Of a stretch of DNA of 64,000 nucleotides, positions 1 to 9,478 are shown in pieces (the first letter of the stretch is position 1; every line of letters starts with the position of its first letter). The translations under genes and the position numbers were made by a program. Origin of the DNA: Alkalimarinus alittae (GTDB lineage: Bacteria > Pseudomonadota > Gammaproteobacteria > Pseudomonadales > Oleiphilaceae); contig NZ_CP100390.1 of the NCBI RefSeq assembly GCF_026016465.1, positions 496,001-560,000 of the forward strand, given 5' to 3'. Below the pieces are notes generated by a model. That model saw only the letters and a list, made by a program, of their open reading frames with translations, did no database searches and was not told the DNA's origin.

Positions 1-2
1 AA

Positions 3-416
3 GGTATCGCAACTTATTGGGGGCGGCAAAAAATTGAATCATTAATGGATTCAGGTTCTCTTGTCAGTGATGCTGATAATCAAGCGCAAGCTAAAGTGCG
101 TCTGCGAGATCAGGTGATTGAAGTTGCTCTAAAGCACCACTTAGTCAGTCCTTATACTAGCTTAGTCGCTGTTGAAGAGGTTATTTCACGTCCAGAGGGG
201 GCAGGGCTAAACAAAGCGGCTGTTCCACAATTGTTACCTAAAGGAAGCACGCAGAAAATGGCCCGCTTTCCTCAAACCGCGACCTCATCTCAACTGTATA
301 TGTTGGTTGGCTTTTTAACCTTGATGCTGGGGATGGGAATGATTTTCCTGAATAGCGCTAGAGCGCCTTTTAGTAAGCAAATGATGGGTGCTCAATCCAG
401 TGCGATGAGCCAGTAG
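3..416 (+). CDS. Marine proteobacterial sortase target protein (VIT/vWA family), 3' end only
   Basis: The reading frame is open from the window edge (codons from base 3), so only the last ~137 residues are present. They start with GIATYWGRQKIESLMD, which resembles the region after the vWA domain in the VIT/vWA sortase-target family. Near the C-terminus a motif FPQTAT is followed by a hydrophobic helix (YMLVGFLTLMLGMGMIF) and a tail carrying Arg and Lys, the layout of a sortase sorting signal. FPQTA departs from LPXTG at the first and last positions. The sortase gene starts 11 bases downstream, so the two are surely one operon. In this family the partner is usually the only sortase substrate in the genome (established knowledge). 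The VIT and vWA domains themselves lie outside the window. Confidence 0.85.
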   Translation, partial: GIATYWGRQKIESLMDSGSLVSDADNQAQAKVRLRDQVIEVALKHHLVSPYTSLVAVEEVISRPEGAGLNKAAVPQLLPKGSTQKMARFPQTATSSQLYMLVGFLTLMLGMGMIFLNSARAPFSKQMMGAQSSAMSQ

Positions 417-427
417 GGGGAGTGAAG

Positions 428-988
428 ATGAAAAAGTGGATTCTGTTGATGACTGTGGGTGGGCTTTTATTTGGGATGGGAGGCGCTATTCAACTTAAAG
501 CGGTTGCCGCACAATGGATGCTTGAATATGCTTGGCAAAATACGCTTGATCACCATCAACGACAGAAACCATGGCCTTGGGCTGATATATGGCCTGTTGG
601 TAAGTTACAGCTAGGCTCCGCTGACTCGATGATAGTCCTTGATAGTGTGAGTGGGCAGGCATTGGCATTTGGACCAGGCCGAGTGCCAGGCACAGGGGGA
701 ACAGAGCACAAAGGCTTGACGGTCTTGGCTGGACATCGAGATACACATTTTAGTTCGCTTAAAACACTAAAAATAGGTGATGAAATATCTGTGCAAGACA
801 CCAATGGTGTGTGGCGCGTTTATACGGTCTCTGAGATCGACATTATAAATACTGAAACACACATGATCGATCTCACAGAGGATACACAAGCCTCGCCACA
901 GTTGATGCTTGTGACCTGCTACCCGTTTGATGCGATTCAAGCGGGAGGGCCGTTGCGCTATGTGGTCACGGCTAATGAAGCTGTCTAG
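428..988 (+). CDS. Class GN sortase
   Basis: Cysteine transpeptidase expected to cleave the sorting signal of the upstream protein and fix it to the cell envelope. The 186-residue protein has an N-terminal hydrophobic segment (about residues 4-28) that acts as a membrane anchor. The sortase triad is visible: His103 in AGHRDTH, Cys164 in LVTCYP and Arg177 in GGPLRYVV. The length fits class GN sortases of Gram-negative marine bacteria. I chose the ATG at 428 because AGGGGGAG lies at the right distance; an in-frame GTG at 422 overlaps that Shine-Dalgarno sequence. It follows its target gene by 11 bases, the usual order for this pair. No second sortase target is visible in the window. Confidence 0.9.
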   Translation: MKKWILLMTVGGLLFGMGGAIQLKAVAAQWMLEYAWQNTLDHHQRQKPWPWADIWPVGKLQLGSADSMIVLDSVSGQALAFGPGRVPGTGGTEHKGLTVLAGHRDTHFSSLKTLKIGDEISVQDTNGVWRVYTVSEIDIINTETHMIDLTEDTQASPQLMLVTCYPFDAIQAGGPLRYVVTANEAV

Positions 989-1000
989 CGTAGGGGGATA

Positions 1001-2437
1001 TTAGGGCGAGCTCATCGTTATCTGCTGTTTTGCCAACTGCCCTAGGGTTTGAATCGCATCTTCTCGCTCAGTTGTCCAACTGTTGGCATAACTGATCCGG
1101 ATAGAATGAGGGTATTTTTTCGGGTCCGATGAAAATATTTCACCCGGCGCGATTAAGATGTGATGCTCACGCGCTTGCTTGTAGAGTTTGGTGGATGCGA
1201 TACCTTTTGGGAGTTGGATCCAGGCGACAAACCCCCCTTGAGGCGATGACATGCGAGTCCCCTCAGGGAAGTGAAGCGAAATGAGGTCTGCGAGTCGATC
1301 ACGCCGCTGGCGGTAAGCTTCTCGCGCTAACCTAAGGTGGCGATCATATCCGCCGCCGGCCAAAAATTCTGCGACAGCCATTTGAGGTAAACGGAAACTG
1401 CCGGTGCTGCTGAGGAATTTCTGATACTCAATGAGTTTGAAGTATTTCCCCGGCATGACCCAGCCAATGCCTAGTTGCGGCTCCAAGGTTTTAGACACAG
1501 ACGAACAGAGCAATACTTGGCCTTTAGAGTCGAATGCTTTAAGTGCTTTTGGGCGTTGCGAGCCATAACCAAGATCGCCATAAATATCATCTTCTATGAG
1601 GGGTACATCATATTGGTAGATGAGATCGAGTAACGCTTGTTTGTTTTCGTCGGGCATCAGCGCGCCAACCGGATTACTAAAGCAGGGGATACTCAGCACA
1701 ATGTTAATCGGCCATTGTTCAAAGGCTAGCTTTAGTGCCTCAATGCTCATCCCATGCTCGGCGTTAGAAGGAATCTCAATGGCTTTAAGTCCTAGCGCCT
1801 CTATGAGTTGCAGCAAACCATAGTAGCTCGGCGTCTCAACGGCCACTATATCGCCTGGTTTGCTAAGCGCCCTTAGGCAAAGCCCTACTGCTGCCTGACA
1901 CCCTTCAGATATCACAATGTCTTCGGGTGACACTAATATGCCTGCATCAATAGCTCGTCTGGCTAATTGACGCCTTAAAGGATCACTTCCTTTGCCTGAG
2001 TCATAACCAATGCCGATAAATGGTTCAGTGCGAACTTTTTGAGAGAATATTCGCTTGAGTTGGTTGATGACCGGGAAGTCGTCTGCGGGAACCGCCGCGC
2101 CAAAACTAATCAAATCCGGAGAGCTTGAGTCTCGAATCACCTCCATAACAAGGTCGGGAGTAGAGACCTCTTCTGGCGTATTGGTTGTTTGAATAATTGA
2201 AGGGGCTTCAGGTGCTTTACTCAAGTTTCGGCGAACGTAATAACCTGACTTGGGGCGAACTTCAATGACCCCCCAATCTTCTAATAAGCCGTACGCCGCA
2301 AGAATGGTTGAAACGCTGGCTTGTTGTTGTTTAGCAAGTGCTCGGACTGAGGGGAGTTTATCCTCGGCCTTATAGATACCCTCTCTAATATGCTGCTGCA
2401 TCTGGTTGGCTATTCGGCTGTAAAGATGCTGTTCCAT
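1001..2437 (-). CDS. MocR/PdxR-type GntR regulator with aminotransferase domain
   Basis: A transcription regulator fused to a fold-type I PLP enzyme domain, 478 residues. Residues ~1-75 form a GntR winged helix (LYSRIANQMQQHIREGIYKAEDKLPSVRALAKQ split across the usual helix-turn-helix). Residues ~105-475 are aminotransferase-like, with SEGCQAAVGL, the YGDLGYG region and the PLP-lysine segment SSVSKTLEPQLGIGW. In this family (PdxR, GabR, TauR, EhuR) the PLP domain senses an effector and does not make product (established knowledge). It diverges from the DUF1127 gene at 2652, and the 214-base gap holds an inverted and a direct repeat that are its likely operator. The effector cannot be read from sequence. 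Confidence 0.9.
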   Translation of the reverse strand: MEQHLYSRIANQMQQHIREGIYKAEDKLPSVRALAKQQQASVSTILAAYGLLEDWGVIEVRPKSGYYVRRNLSKAPEAPSIIQTTNTPEEVSTPDLVMEVIRDSSSPDLISFGAAVPADDFPVINQLKRIFSQKVRTEPFIGIGYDSGKGSDPLRRQLARRAIDAGILVSPEDIVISEGCQAAVGLCLRALSKPGDIVAVETPSYYGLLQLIEALGLKAIEIPSNAEHGMSIEALKLAFEQWPINIVLSIPCFSNPVGALMPDENKQALLDLIYQYDVPLIEDDIYGDLGYGSQRPKALKAFDSKGQVLLCSSVSKTLEPQLGIGWVMPGKYFKLIEYQKFLSSTGSFRLPQMAVAEFLAGGGYDRHLRLAREAYRQRRDRLADLISLHFPEGTRMSSPQGGFVAWIQLPKGIASTKLYKQAREHHILIAPGEIFSSDPKKYPHSIRISYANSWTTEREDAIQTLGQLAKQQITMSSP

Positions 2438-2498
2438 ATTGAATACCTATAAAGAAGACGGAATGCTCAAGTGTTAACGCCAATAATCAATGACCGGT

Positions 2499-2553
2499 AC
2501 AGATAATGGCTAAAGGTACCATAACAGATAAGGGATAAGTAAACTGTTATGGT
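2499..2553. promoter_or_regulatory. Putative MocR operator: direct repeat plus inverted repeat
   Basis: Between the MocR gene and the divergent DUF1127 gene, ACAGATAATGGCTAA (2499-2513) recurs as ACAGATAAGGGATAA (2524-2538), 25 bp apart. A perfect inverted repeat with 10-bp arms, ACCATAACAG (2518-2527) and CTGTTATGGT (2544-2553), overlaps the second copy. MocR regulators are known to use such composite repeats. Assignment to this regulator rests on position. Confidence 0.55.
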
Positions 2554-2651
2554 TTAAATAGTTTAGTTTTGAATCTGTTTCGGTTCAATGTTTTTCTCTA
2601 TCATTATCTCATTGTAGATAACACCGCTCATAAACGGTTAAGGAGAGAGAA

Positions 2652-2882
2652 ATGACATCAATTGTTCGATTTGGCCGCTACCATGTAGTGCTGCTAAAAA
2701 GTGAGCGCGATAGCCCTTCATTGTTAGATCGCTTAAGAGCGCTGATTAAAAAACTTATTGAATATCGGCAAAATGCTTATCAGCGTAGACAGTTGGCTCA
2801 ACTACCTGATTATTTGCTGAAAGATATTGGTGTAACGCGAGCGGATGCATTAAAAGAAGCGGAAAAACCATTCTGGAAATAG
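2652..2882 (+). CDS. DUF1127 domain small protein
   Basis: A 76-residue basic protein ending in the DUF1127 (YjiS-like) signature: QLAQLPDYLLKDIGVTRADALKEAEKPFWK (quoted here as family pattern LaxLpDyLLkDIGvtRa). DUF1127 proteins are short and arginine-rich and often sit next to MocR or LysR regulators. A few have been tied to RNA binding or stress adaptation, but the molecular role is mostly unknown. The ATG has a strong AAGGAGAG Shine-Dalgarno sequence. It diverges from the MocR gene and shares the repeat-rich control region, so it is probably a target of that regulator (inference). A likely terminator follows at 2924. Confidence 0.85.
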   Translation: MTSIVRFGRYHVVLLKSERDSPSLLDRLRALIKKLIEYRQNAYQRRQLAQLPDYLLKDIGVTRADALKEAEKPFWK

Positions 2883-2923
2883 TGTCGGTTTCAGGCGCTA
2901 TCAAGGCATTATTAAGGGATTAA

Positions 2924-2957
2924 AAGGGAGTGGATGAACACCACCCCCTTATTTTGG
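2924..2957 (+). terminator. Probable intrinsic terminator of the DUF1127 gene
   Basis: Stem AAGGG-A-GTGG (2924-2933) pairs with CCAC-C-CCCTT (2941-2950) across a 7-base loop with one mismatch, followed by ATTTT. It lies 42 bases after the stop codon. Confidence 0.5.
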
Positions 2958-3019
2958 TCAGAACGGAATAGACAGAACGGAAGAATAGCGCCTGCGTAAT
3001 TAAGACAGGCTAAATACTG

Positions 3020-4420
3020 TTAGCGCCTTCTAAGTGTCCTGCTAGTTTCTTGAGTGCGGGAGTCAATTCTAGCGACTATCTCAGCCATCTCACCCGCGGA
3101 TGAAGAACTCATCGCTTGCTGCTTGGCTTCGAGCATTGCTTTCTCTTTTTCAATCATTCGCTGCAGGCGTTTATCCTGTACATTTGAAATTGACTCCGTC
3201 TTTTTTACGACCGTTGGCGCTTTCGGCGCATACTGCTGCGCCCGCTTAGCCCGGATAATCTCATTAAGTGCTTTTGCAGACTTTATCGCCATTGAGCGAT
3301 CAAATAGCGGCTCTACTGGCTTCTCAACGGGTTCATTTTTTTCAATAAACCCTGTTTTGATGAGTGCCTGCGTTAGCTTCTCAGGGTCGGCAATAACCGC
3401 TTTTTTTGCCGATGCCGCTGGTGTGAGTGTTGTTTTGGCAGGCTGCTCTGTTTTTGCTGCTTTTGTTAATGTGCCGGTTTTCGTGGCGGGTTTCGCTTTT
3501 GCTTTAACCGGCTTCTGTGTTTTTCGGCGAAGCTCAATAGAGGCGATGACTTTGTTCATCTGAACCGCTTCACGACGCTCTGCCGCTTGCTTAGCCTGAG
3601 CCCTTTCTTCACGTTCCTTGTCAATCCGCTCTCTGATTTGCTGTTCTTTGAGGCGAGAGGAGGTACGGCCTGTCGGTAGCTTTTCTTTCACTAACTTATC
3701 ATTAGTGGTTTTGATGCTAGCTGTCGTTTTTGTTTGAGGCGCCGCTTTTTTGCTTGTCAGCTTTTGTGCGTTGGCTGCATTCTTTTCGCGTTCAACTTTT
3801 CGAGCCAGTTGCTCGATTAAAGACTCTGTTCTGTCGGCCTTTGCTGGCTTGGCAGGCGCAGTCTTATTAGCAAACGATGTTGCCTCGGTTGCTGTTGCTT
3901 TAGTTTCACCTGAAGCGGATGAGCGATCTGCAGAAGGCGTGTCTTCAGATGAAAACATATCATCGTCGGATTCTGTTTCTTCAGCTGAATGCCTTGAAGG
4001 TGTTGGAATTAAATCGTCAGCGCTATCGTTGGCTAACGATCTCTCGATATCTTCAAGTAATTTAGACGCTTCTCGATCCGTTAGTTTTTTACGTTTGGCA
4101 GACGGCAATGCGTCTACCTTACCGGTATTAACTACGGTGGCATCTAGGTCATGCTGTGCTTCTCGCATCAGCTGCCTTATTTCTTTTGGGTCTTCTCCAA
4201 ACCCCCACTCTTCAACACTAAAAACATCTGTGCTGTGGTTTCTGATTTCGTCGAATATTTCACCCTCAGAACCTTCGTTCGCTTGGGTAATTAATTGCTC
4301 CCATCTATCTTCAGGAGCGTTACGGCTAGATGCCACAAAAACACGGTCGGACTCATTATTGGTAATGGTAAAAACGATCACACAACAACCTGCAAAAAAA
4401 ATGAACGAAGAAGACTTCAA
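3020..4420 (-). CDS. Unrecognised Lys/Ala/Glu-rich exported or anchored protein
   Basis: A 466-residue protein I do not recognise. The start is a TTG, forced by an in-frame stop just upstream, and gives a short hydrophobic N-terminus (FIFFAGCCVIVFTIT) that may be a signal anchor or signal peptide. The rest is low in complexity and very highly charged: runs of Lys, Ala, Glu, Arg and Thr, with several stretches likely to be disordered or coiled coil (for example around residues 265-300, with many E/R/K and Q). Repeated KPA/KTA and AKQ-type segments recall TonB- or TolA-like periplasmic spacers, but no C-terminal TonB or TolA domain is seen. It stands alone on its strand. Long open frames on the other strand are shadows. 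Confidence 0.6.
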   Translation of the reverse strand: MKSSSFIFFAGCCVIVFTITNNESDRVFVASSRNAPEDRWEQLITQANEGSEGEIFDEIRNHSTDVFSVEEWGFGEDPKEIRQLMREAQHDLDATVVNTGKVDALPSAKRKKLTDREASKLLEDIERSLANDSADDLIPTPSRHSAEETESDDDMFSSEDTPSADRSSASGETKATATEATSFANKTAPAKPAKADRTESLIEQLARKVEREKNAANAQKLTSKKAAPQTKTTASIKTTNDKLVKEKLPTGRTSSRLKEQQIRERIDKEREERAQAKQAAERREAVQMNKVIASIELRRKTQKPVKAKAKPATKTGTLTKAAKTEQPAKTTLTPAASAKKAVIADPEKLTQALIKTGFIEKNEPVEKPVEPLFDRSMAIKSAKALNEIIRAKRAQQYAPKAPTVVKKTESISNVQDKRLQRMIEKEKAMLEAKQQAMSSSSAGEMAEIVARIDSRTQETSRTLRRR

Positions 4421-4617
4421 ACCCTGAATTTAAAAACTAGAGCGTTTAAATCAGGGTTTATGAAAAGTGGTCGGCAATTATAGTGTGCAATAAAAAAAAT
4501 GTAAGAATTGACAAAGCAAAAAGACGCTTAGAATGCGAAAGAAATGCTGTATATGGTTGAAACCACTAAAATGATAAAAATGTTACAGATTGTCTTATTT
4601 TTTTATTCGCTGTGTTA

Positions 4618-4932
4618 CTACCAAGATTCGTTGCGCCGGATATAGTTATTACTATCAACTTCGTCACCCGACTTCAATTTTGCTTGCATTTCTGGGCCAC
4701 AGTTGAGAAAGAAAAGTAAGAACTCGCGTTGAATGTCGGTGTCTTGCAATCTTGAAGCAAAACGAACGAGGTCTCGTAGAGATTCATCATCTTCAATATT
4801 GAACTCTTCGTGGTACCTTTCGTAAATAAGGTCTTCCAATTGCTCAAGATGAAATACACCCGTATGGGTTAACTGTATATCCTTCATAACAACATTGGAT
4901 TCCATTTGGCTAATTAAGTGCACGTTGATCAT
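4618..4932 (-). CDS. Unrecognised small acidic protein
   Basis: A 104-residue soluble, acidic protein with no signal peptide or membrane segment. The central part (about HLEQLEDLIYERYHEEFNIEDDESL) is predicted helical and rich in Asp and Glu, and the C-terminal part has FLLFFLNCGPEMQAKL. No family is recognised. The start is uncertain: the ATG at 4932 has no well-placed ribosome site, and in-frame ATGs at residues 10 and 16 are possible. It has no operon partner, with about 270 bases on one side and 200 on the other. Confidence 0.5.
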   Translation of the reverse strand: MINVHLISQMESNVVMKDIQLTHTGVFHLEQLEDLIYERYHEEFNIEDDESLRDLVRFASRLQDTDIQREFLLFFLNCGPEMQAKLKSGDEVDSNNYIRRNESW

Positions 4933-5110
4933 CCGTTGGATTTTATTATTCTTAATGTCACCTATCTATTTAGCCTAGATTGGACGAATGTGCCATCAAT
5001 TTATAGAGAATTTTTTGAAATTAAGACCTAAGTATGAAGAATATTTGAATTGTTCACTAAATCAGTCGGTTAGCGCACTATTTATGACGGGTTGTTCATT
5101 AACTAAAGGC

Positions 5111-5136
5111 AAAAAAACCACCTCGTTGCGAGGTGG
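5111..5136 (-). terminator. Intrinsic terminator of the OmpA-family gene
   Basis: Read on the minus strand, an 8-bp GC-rich stem (CCACCTCG / CGAGGTGG, 5118-5136) with a 3-base loop runs straight into seven T residues (5117-5111). It lies about 66 bases after the stop of the OmpA-type gene. Confidence 0.85.
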
Positions 5137-5202
5137 AAAGTGGGGCGTTAAGGTAGGGTCGTATTACTGATGGAGGGGCGTATTACTGAAAGTGTGAAAG
5201 TA

Positions 5203-6006
5203 TTACTGATTTGCTGCGTAGTGAACGGTAGAGTATTCGATCTCTATACGGCGATTCTCTGCAAAATGCTGACTATTAACGAGAGGGTAGCCGCCTCCCC
5301 AACCAATTGTTTTAATTCTGTTTTTGCTAACACCTTGCTTAATGAGTTCAGACACCATCATGGCGGCTCTTTGCTGAGATAGCTTTAAATTGTAATTTGA
5401 GTCACCTTGCGCATCAGTATGCCCATGAATGGTCACCTGTAATGCAGGGTTGGATTTTAGGTATTCCGCATGCTGTTCTACCAATTCAAGATCCTCTTCG
5501 CTGAGGTTTGATTGATTAAACCCAAAGTGAAATACACGCTTTCCAGGGCGATTAAGTGACTCCGTCACAGTGTTTTCAGGCATTGGGACAACCGATTTAA
5601 GGTTTTCGCTAGCCAGCTTGGATAGTATTTCAGGGTTTTCGATTACAAGTACTGTCATGGGGTCGTTTCCTTGTTGTGTGTGCTCAATTAAACGATCACT
5701 ACTGTTGTTTAGCGGTTCCGGTGCGGTTTCACTGTTTATGGTGGTACTTGTGAGGTCTGGGCCTGTTTCAATTTGATGGCCTGCTAAGCTGTCATGGTTT
5801 GCTGCGTTGTTATCGCTAAGTGTGTGGCTGCTGCCTGTTTCTAACGTTTGACTGAGTTCTGTTGTTGGTGCTGGCGTATTTTCTGAGACTGTTGGCGATT
5901 GGTTGTTGGCGCATGCCGCTAATACTGATAAGGGAATAGCGATTAATAAAGGCTTTAACTTAAAGCGAGTTGCGCGTATAGATTTGTATTGGGTTGTATT
6001 GTTCAT
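5203..6006 (-). CDS. OmpA-family peptidoglycan-binding lipoprotein
   Basis: A 267-residue outer-membrane lipoprotein. The N-terminus carries a basic stretch, a hydrophobic core and the lipobox LAAC, with the lipidated Cys at residue 32. A ~110-residue Thr/Ser/Asn-rich spacer follows. Then comes an OmpA C-terminal domain (about residues 150-260), with HFGFNQSNLS at its start, the peptidoglycan-contact core IHGHTDAQGDSNYNLKLSQQRA and the closing NRRIEIEY. It probably ties the outer membrane to the cell wall. I chose the ATG at 6006 because AGGAG lies 8 bases upstream; a longer frame to 6051 lacks a ribosome site. It is a single gene with its own terminator at 5111. Confidence 0.88.
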   Translation of the reverse strand: MNNTTQYKSIRATRFKLKPLLIAIPLSVLAACANNQSPTVSENTPAPTTELSQTLETGSSHTLSDNNAANHDSLAGHQIETGPDLTSTTINSETAPEPLNNSSDRLIEHTQQGNDPMTVLVIENPEILSKLASENLKSVVPMPENTVTESLNRPGKRVFHFGFNQSNLSEEDLELVEQHAEYLKSNPALQVTIHGHTDAQGDSNYNLKLSQQRAAMMVSELIKQGVSKNRIKTIGWGGGYPLVNSQHFAENRRIEIEYSTVHYAANQ

Positions 6007-6277
6007 ATCAATGGCTCCTGAGTGTTTTAAGGGATTGATAGTGGTTATCAATCTAGCGCCTCGTTAGCGCCTTGATGATCATTAAACTAAACGTATGTGG
6101 CAGGTGAGTGGGGATGAAATGGCAAAAACATAATCTAATGTGATGAAATGTGGCAACGCCGAAATTTTAAAGCGAATAATTTAGTGTTATAAAAGACGCC
6201 TCTATATTAACGTTACCCTTTGTCGCTACTGAAATCCTTTAGAATATGAAGAAATTAACCCTAAGGTCTCTTGTTAA

Positions 6278-7729
6278 ATGCTTATCATCCCTGTTGAACG
6301 GCCGCTAAATTGGCGTAACCCTCCTTTTATGACGCTAGCCATTATTTTAATTAATGTGCTGGTGTTTTTTCTGTATCAGTCTCAAGATACTGAATTGTTG
6401 GAGAGGGCGGTAGATGAGTATTTAGACGCTGATCTTGCACAGTTAGAGGCGCCTGTTTACCTTGACTATTTAGAGCGAGGAATAAGGCTAAAACAAGATG
6501 ACCGCATGGAATTAGCGAGCACAGTCGCGGAAGCCATTGAAGAAAGAGACGCTGAATGGCTTGCGTATGTGATACTGCTTGACCCTGGTTTCTATGCCAT
6601 GCTCGTTAAAGAAGGTACTTTATTTTGGCAAAACGACACTTACTTTGCGTGGCAAGACGTCAGGTCAAAAATTGTAGAAAACTATATTTCTAAGATCAGT
6701 TCAAGGCGAGTTGGGCTGATACCCGCAGATATTCAGCTGTCTGATTTAGTGGGGTATCAATTTCTTCATGGTGGAATAGGGCACTTGCTCGGTAACATGA
6801 TTTTCTTGTTTTTACTGGGGTTTACGGTTGAACGAGCATTAGGAAGAAGTAAGTTTTTAATTGCCTACTTATTATGTGGCGTATTGTCAGGGTTGTTTTT
6901 TGCGGCTTTTGATCATGAAAGTCTGGTGCCTCTAGTGGGAGCCTCTGGCTCTATTTCGGGTTTGATGGGCATGTATGTGGCGATTTTTGGCTTACAAAAA
7001 ATACGGTTTTTCTATTTTGTAGGTGTCTACTTTAATTACTTTAAGGCACCTGCATTAGCGATCTTACCGGTTTGGATAGGCAAAGAAATCTATGATTATT
7101 GGTTGGGCGAAGCCTCGCGTGTTGCGTATATGGCTCATGCAGGTGGACTGATTGCAGGCGCAGGGATGGTTTGGCTATTAGGCAAAAGTTGGCTGCAAAT
7201 TAAAGAAGAATTCTACGAGCCTGAAGAAACCGAGCAGGATGATGAGTTTAGAAAACGTTACGCTAACGCTTTATCGTTAGTGTCTCAAATGGAGTTTACA
7301 AAAGCGAAAGCACGATTTGCGGCTTTATATGAGCAATACCCAGACAATATCGGAATGCTAGAGCACTTATATCATTTGGAAAAGCTCGACGATAAAGACG
7401 ACCGTTATCATCAACATACCAGGCAACTGATTGATGACTCGCTTAAAAAGAACTTTTTTTCATTAATGCTAGAGACCTATAAAGATTACCTGAAGCGAGT
7501 TGGGCCAGCCAGCCAGCTAGAAGCGGATTATCACAACAAAGTACTCTATGCTTGCTTAAGAAATGACGCAGTAAAAGAAGCTGAACGTGCATTTGAGAAC
7601 CTTAAACAGCACCCTGATATATCACCAGAAGTGCTCAAAGAGGCATGTCAGGTGCTAATTCAGGATTTTAAAAAACGGCAGCAAACCATGAAGATTAACC
7701 AATATCAAAGAATGATGACTCAACTTTAG
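6278..7729 (+). CDS. Rhomboid-family intramembrane serine protease with C-terminal helical repeats
   Basis: A 483-residue membrane protein. After a first transmembrane helix (about residues 17-33) comes a ~125-residue soluble, acidic insertion. The rhomboid core follows: HGGIGHLLGNMIFLF with the conserved His-Asn pair, catalytic Ser223 in GASG, and catalytic His287 in AHAGG. The region after ~residue 310 is soluble and helical, with TPR-like character (ARFAALYEQYPDNIGMLEHLYHL is one unit). Rhomboids cut transmembrane substrates within the bilayer. The large loop before the catalytic core and the helical tail are typical of longer marine proteobacterial members, not of the ~270-residue GlpG type. 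The substrate is unknown, and it is monocistronic. Confidence 0.88.
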   Translation: MLIIPVERPLNWRNPPFMTLAIILINVLVFFLYQSQDTELLERAVDEYLDADLAQLEAPVYLDYLERGIRLKQDDRMELASTVAEAIEERDAEWLAYVILLDPGFYAMLVKEGTLFWQNDTYFAWQDVRSKIVENYISKISSRRVGLIPADIQLSDLVGYQFLHGGIGHLLGNMIFLFLLGFTVERALGRSKFLIAYLLCGVLSGLFFAAFDHESLVPLVGASGSISGLMGMYVAIFGLQKIRFFYFVGVYFNYFKAPALAILPVWIGKEIYDYWLGEASRVAYMAHAGGLIAGAGMVWLLGKSWLQIKEEFYEPEETEQDDEFRKRYANALSLVSQMEFTKAKARFAALYEQYPDNIGMLEHLYHLEKLDDKDDRYHQHTRQLIDDSLKKNFFSLMLETYKDYLKRVGPASQLEADYHNKVLYACLRNDAVKEAERAFENLKQHPDISPEVLKEACQVLIQDFKKRQQTMKINQYQRMMTQL

Positions 7730-7791
7730 TTCTAATGAATCTGAGATTAATTTTAGCGTTTAATTTAAGCTGAACGTCCAAAAAAGGTTTA

Positions 7792-7845
7792 TTTTGGTGC
7801 ACGTTTTTAAAAAAAGCACCAAAAAGACGCAAAAAAACATATAAT
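7792..7845 (+). promoter_or_regulatory. gdhA promoter region with inverted repeat
   Basis: A perfect -10 hexamer TATAAT lies at 7840-7845, 79 bases before the gdhA ATG. No good -35 is seen; instead the inverted repeat TTTTGGTGC (7792-7800) / GCACCAAAA (7816-7824) sits where an activator or repressor would act. The stop of the rhomboid gene is 62 bases upstream of the repeat. Confidence 0.5.
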
Positions 7846-7917
7846 GCTCGCCCAAACTTATATGAATTGATTATTAATCAGATAAAGGCAATGCCCTAAT
7901 TGTTAACCAAGGCCTAA

Positions 7918-9276
<1,359 letters not shown>

Positions 9277-9324
9277 TCATACTGCGTTATTGGTGATATT
9301 ACGTACCGTAAAAACCAATGCTGA

Positions 9325-9366
9325 TAGCTGGCTTCAAATTTGAAGCTAGCTATTCCTCCTTTTTTA
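9325..9366 (+). terminator. Intrinsic terminator of gdhA
   Basis: Arms TAGCTGGCTTCAAA (9325-9338) and TTTGAAGCTAGCTA (9339-9352) pair over 14 positions with one G-U, followed by a pyrimidine tract ending in T's (9353-9365). It lies about 50 bases after the gdhA stop. Confidence 0.75.
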
Positions 9367-9478
9367 CCAAACCTTTCCGTTACATCTTAAACCGTTACAT
9401 GGTCTTACGATTTTAAATTGACCCGTGTGCGGTGGTTGTGTCATTTTCTGTTATCTTTAAATTTATGAGGGTTTAAAT

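Noticed and set aside
3054-4427. Long plus-strand open frames opposite the charged protein
   Set aside because: They are mirror frames of the 466-residue minus-strand gene; their Ser/Phe/Ala-rich composition comes from the Lys/Ala/Glu codons read backwards.
4988-5382. Two short plus-strand frames between the small acidic protein and the OmpA gene
   Set aside because: They cross the OmpA gene's terminator and its 3' end, lack good ribosome sites, and have no recognisable features.
7792-7824. NtrC box at the gdhA promoter
   Set aside because: NtrC boxes read GCAC-N5-GTGC inwards; here the halves are turned outwards and spaced 15 bases apart.
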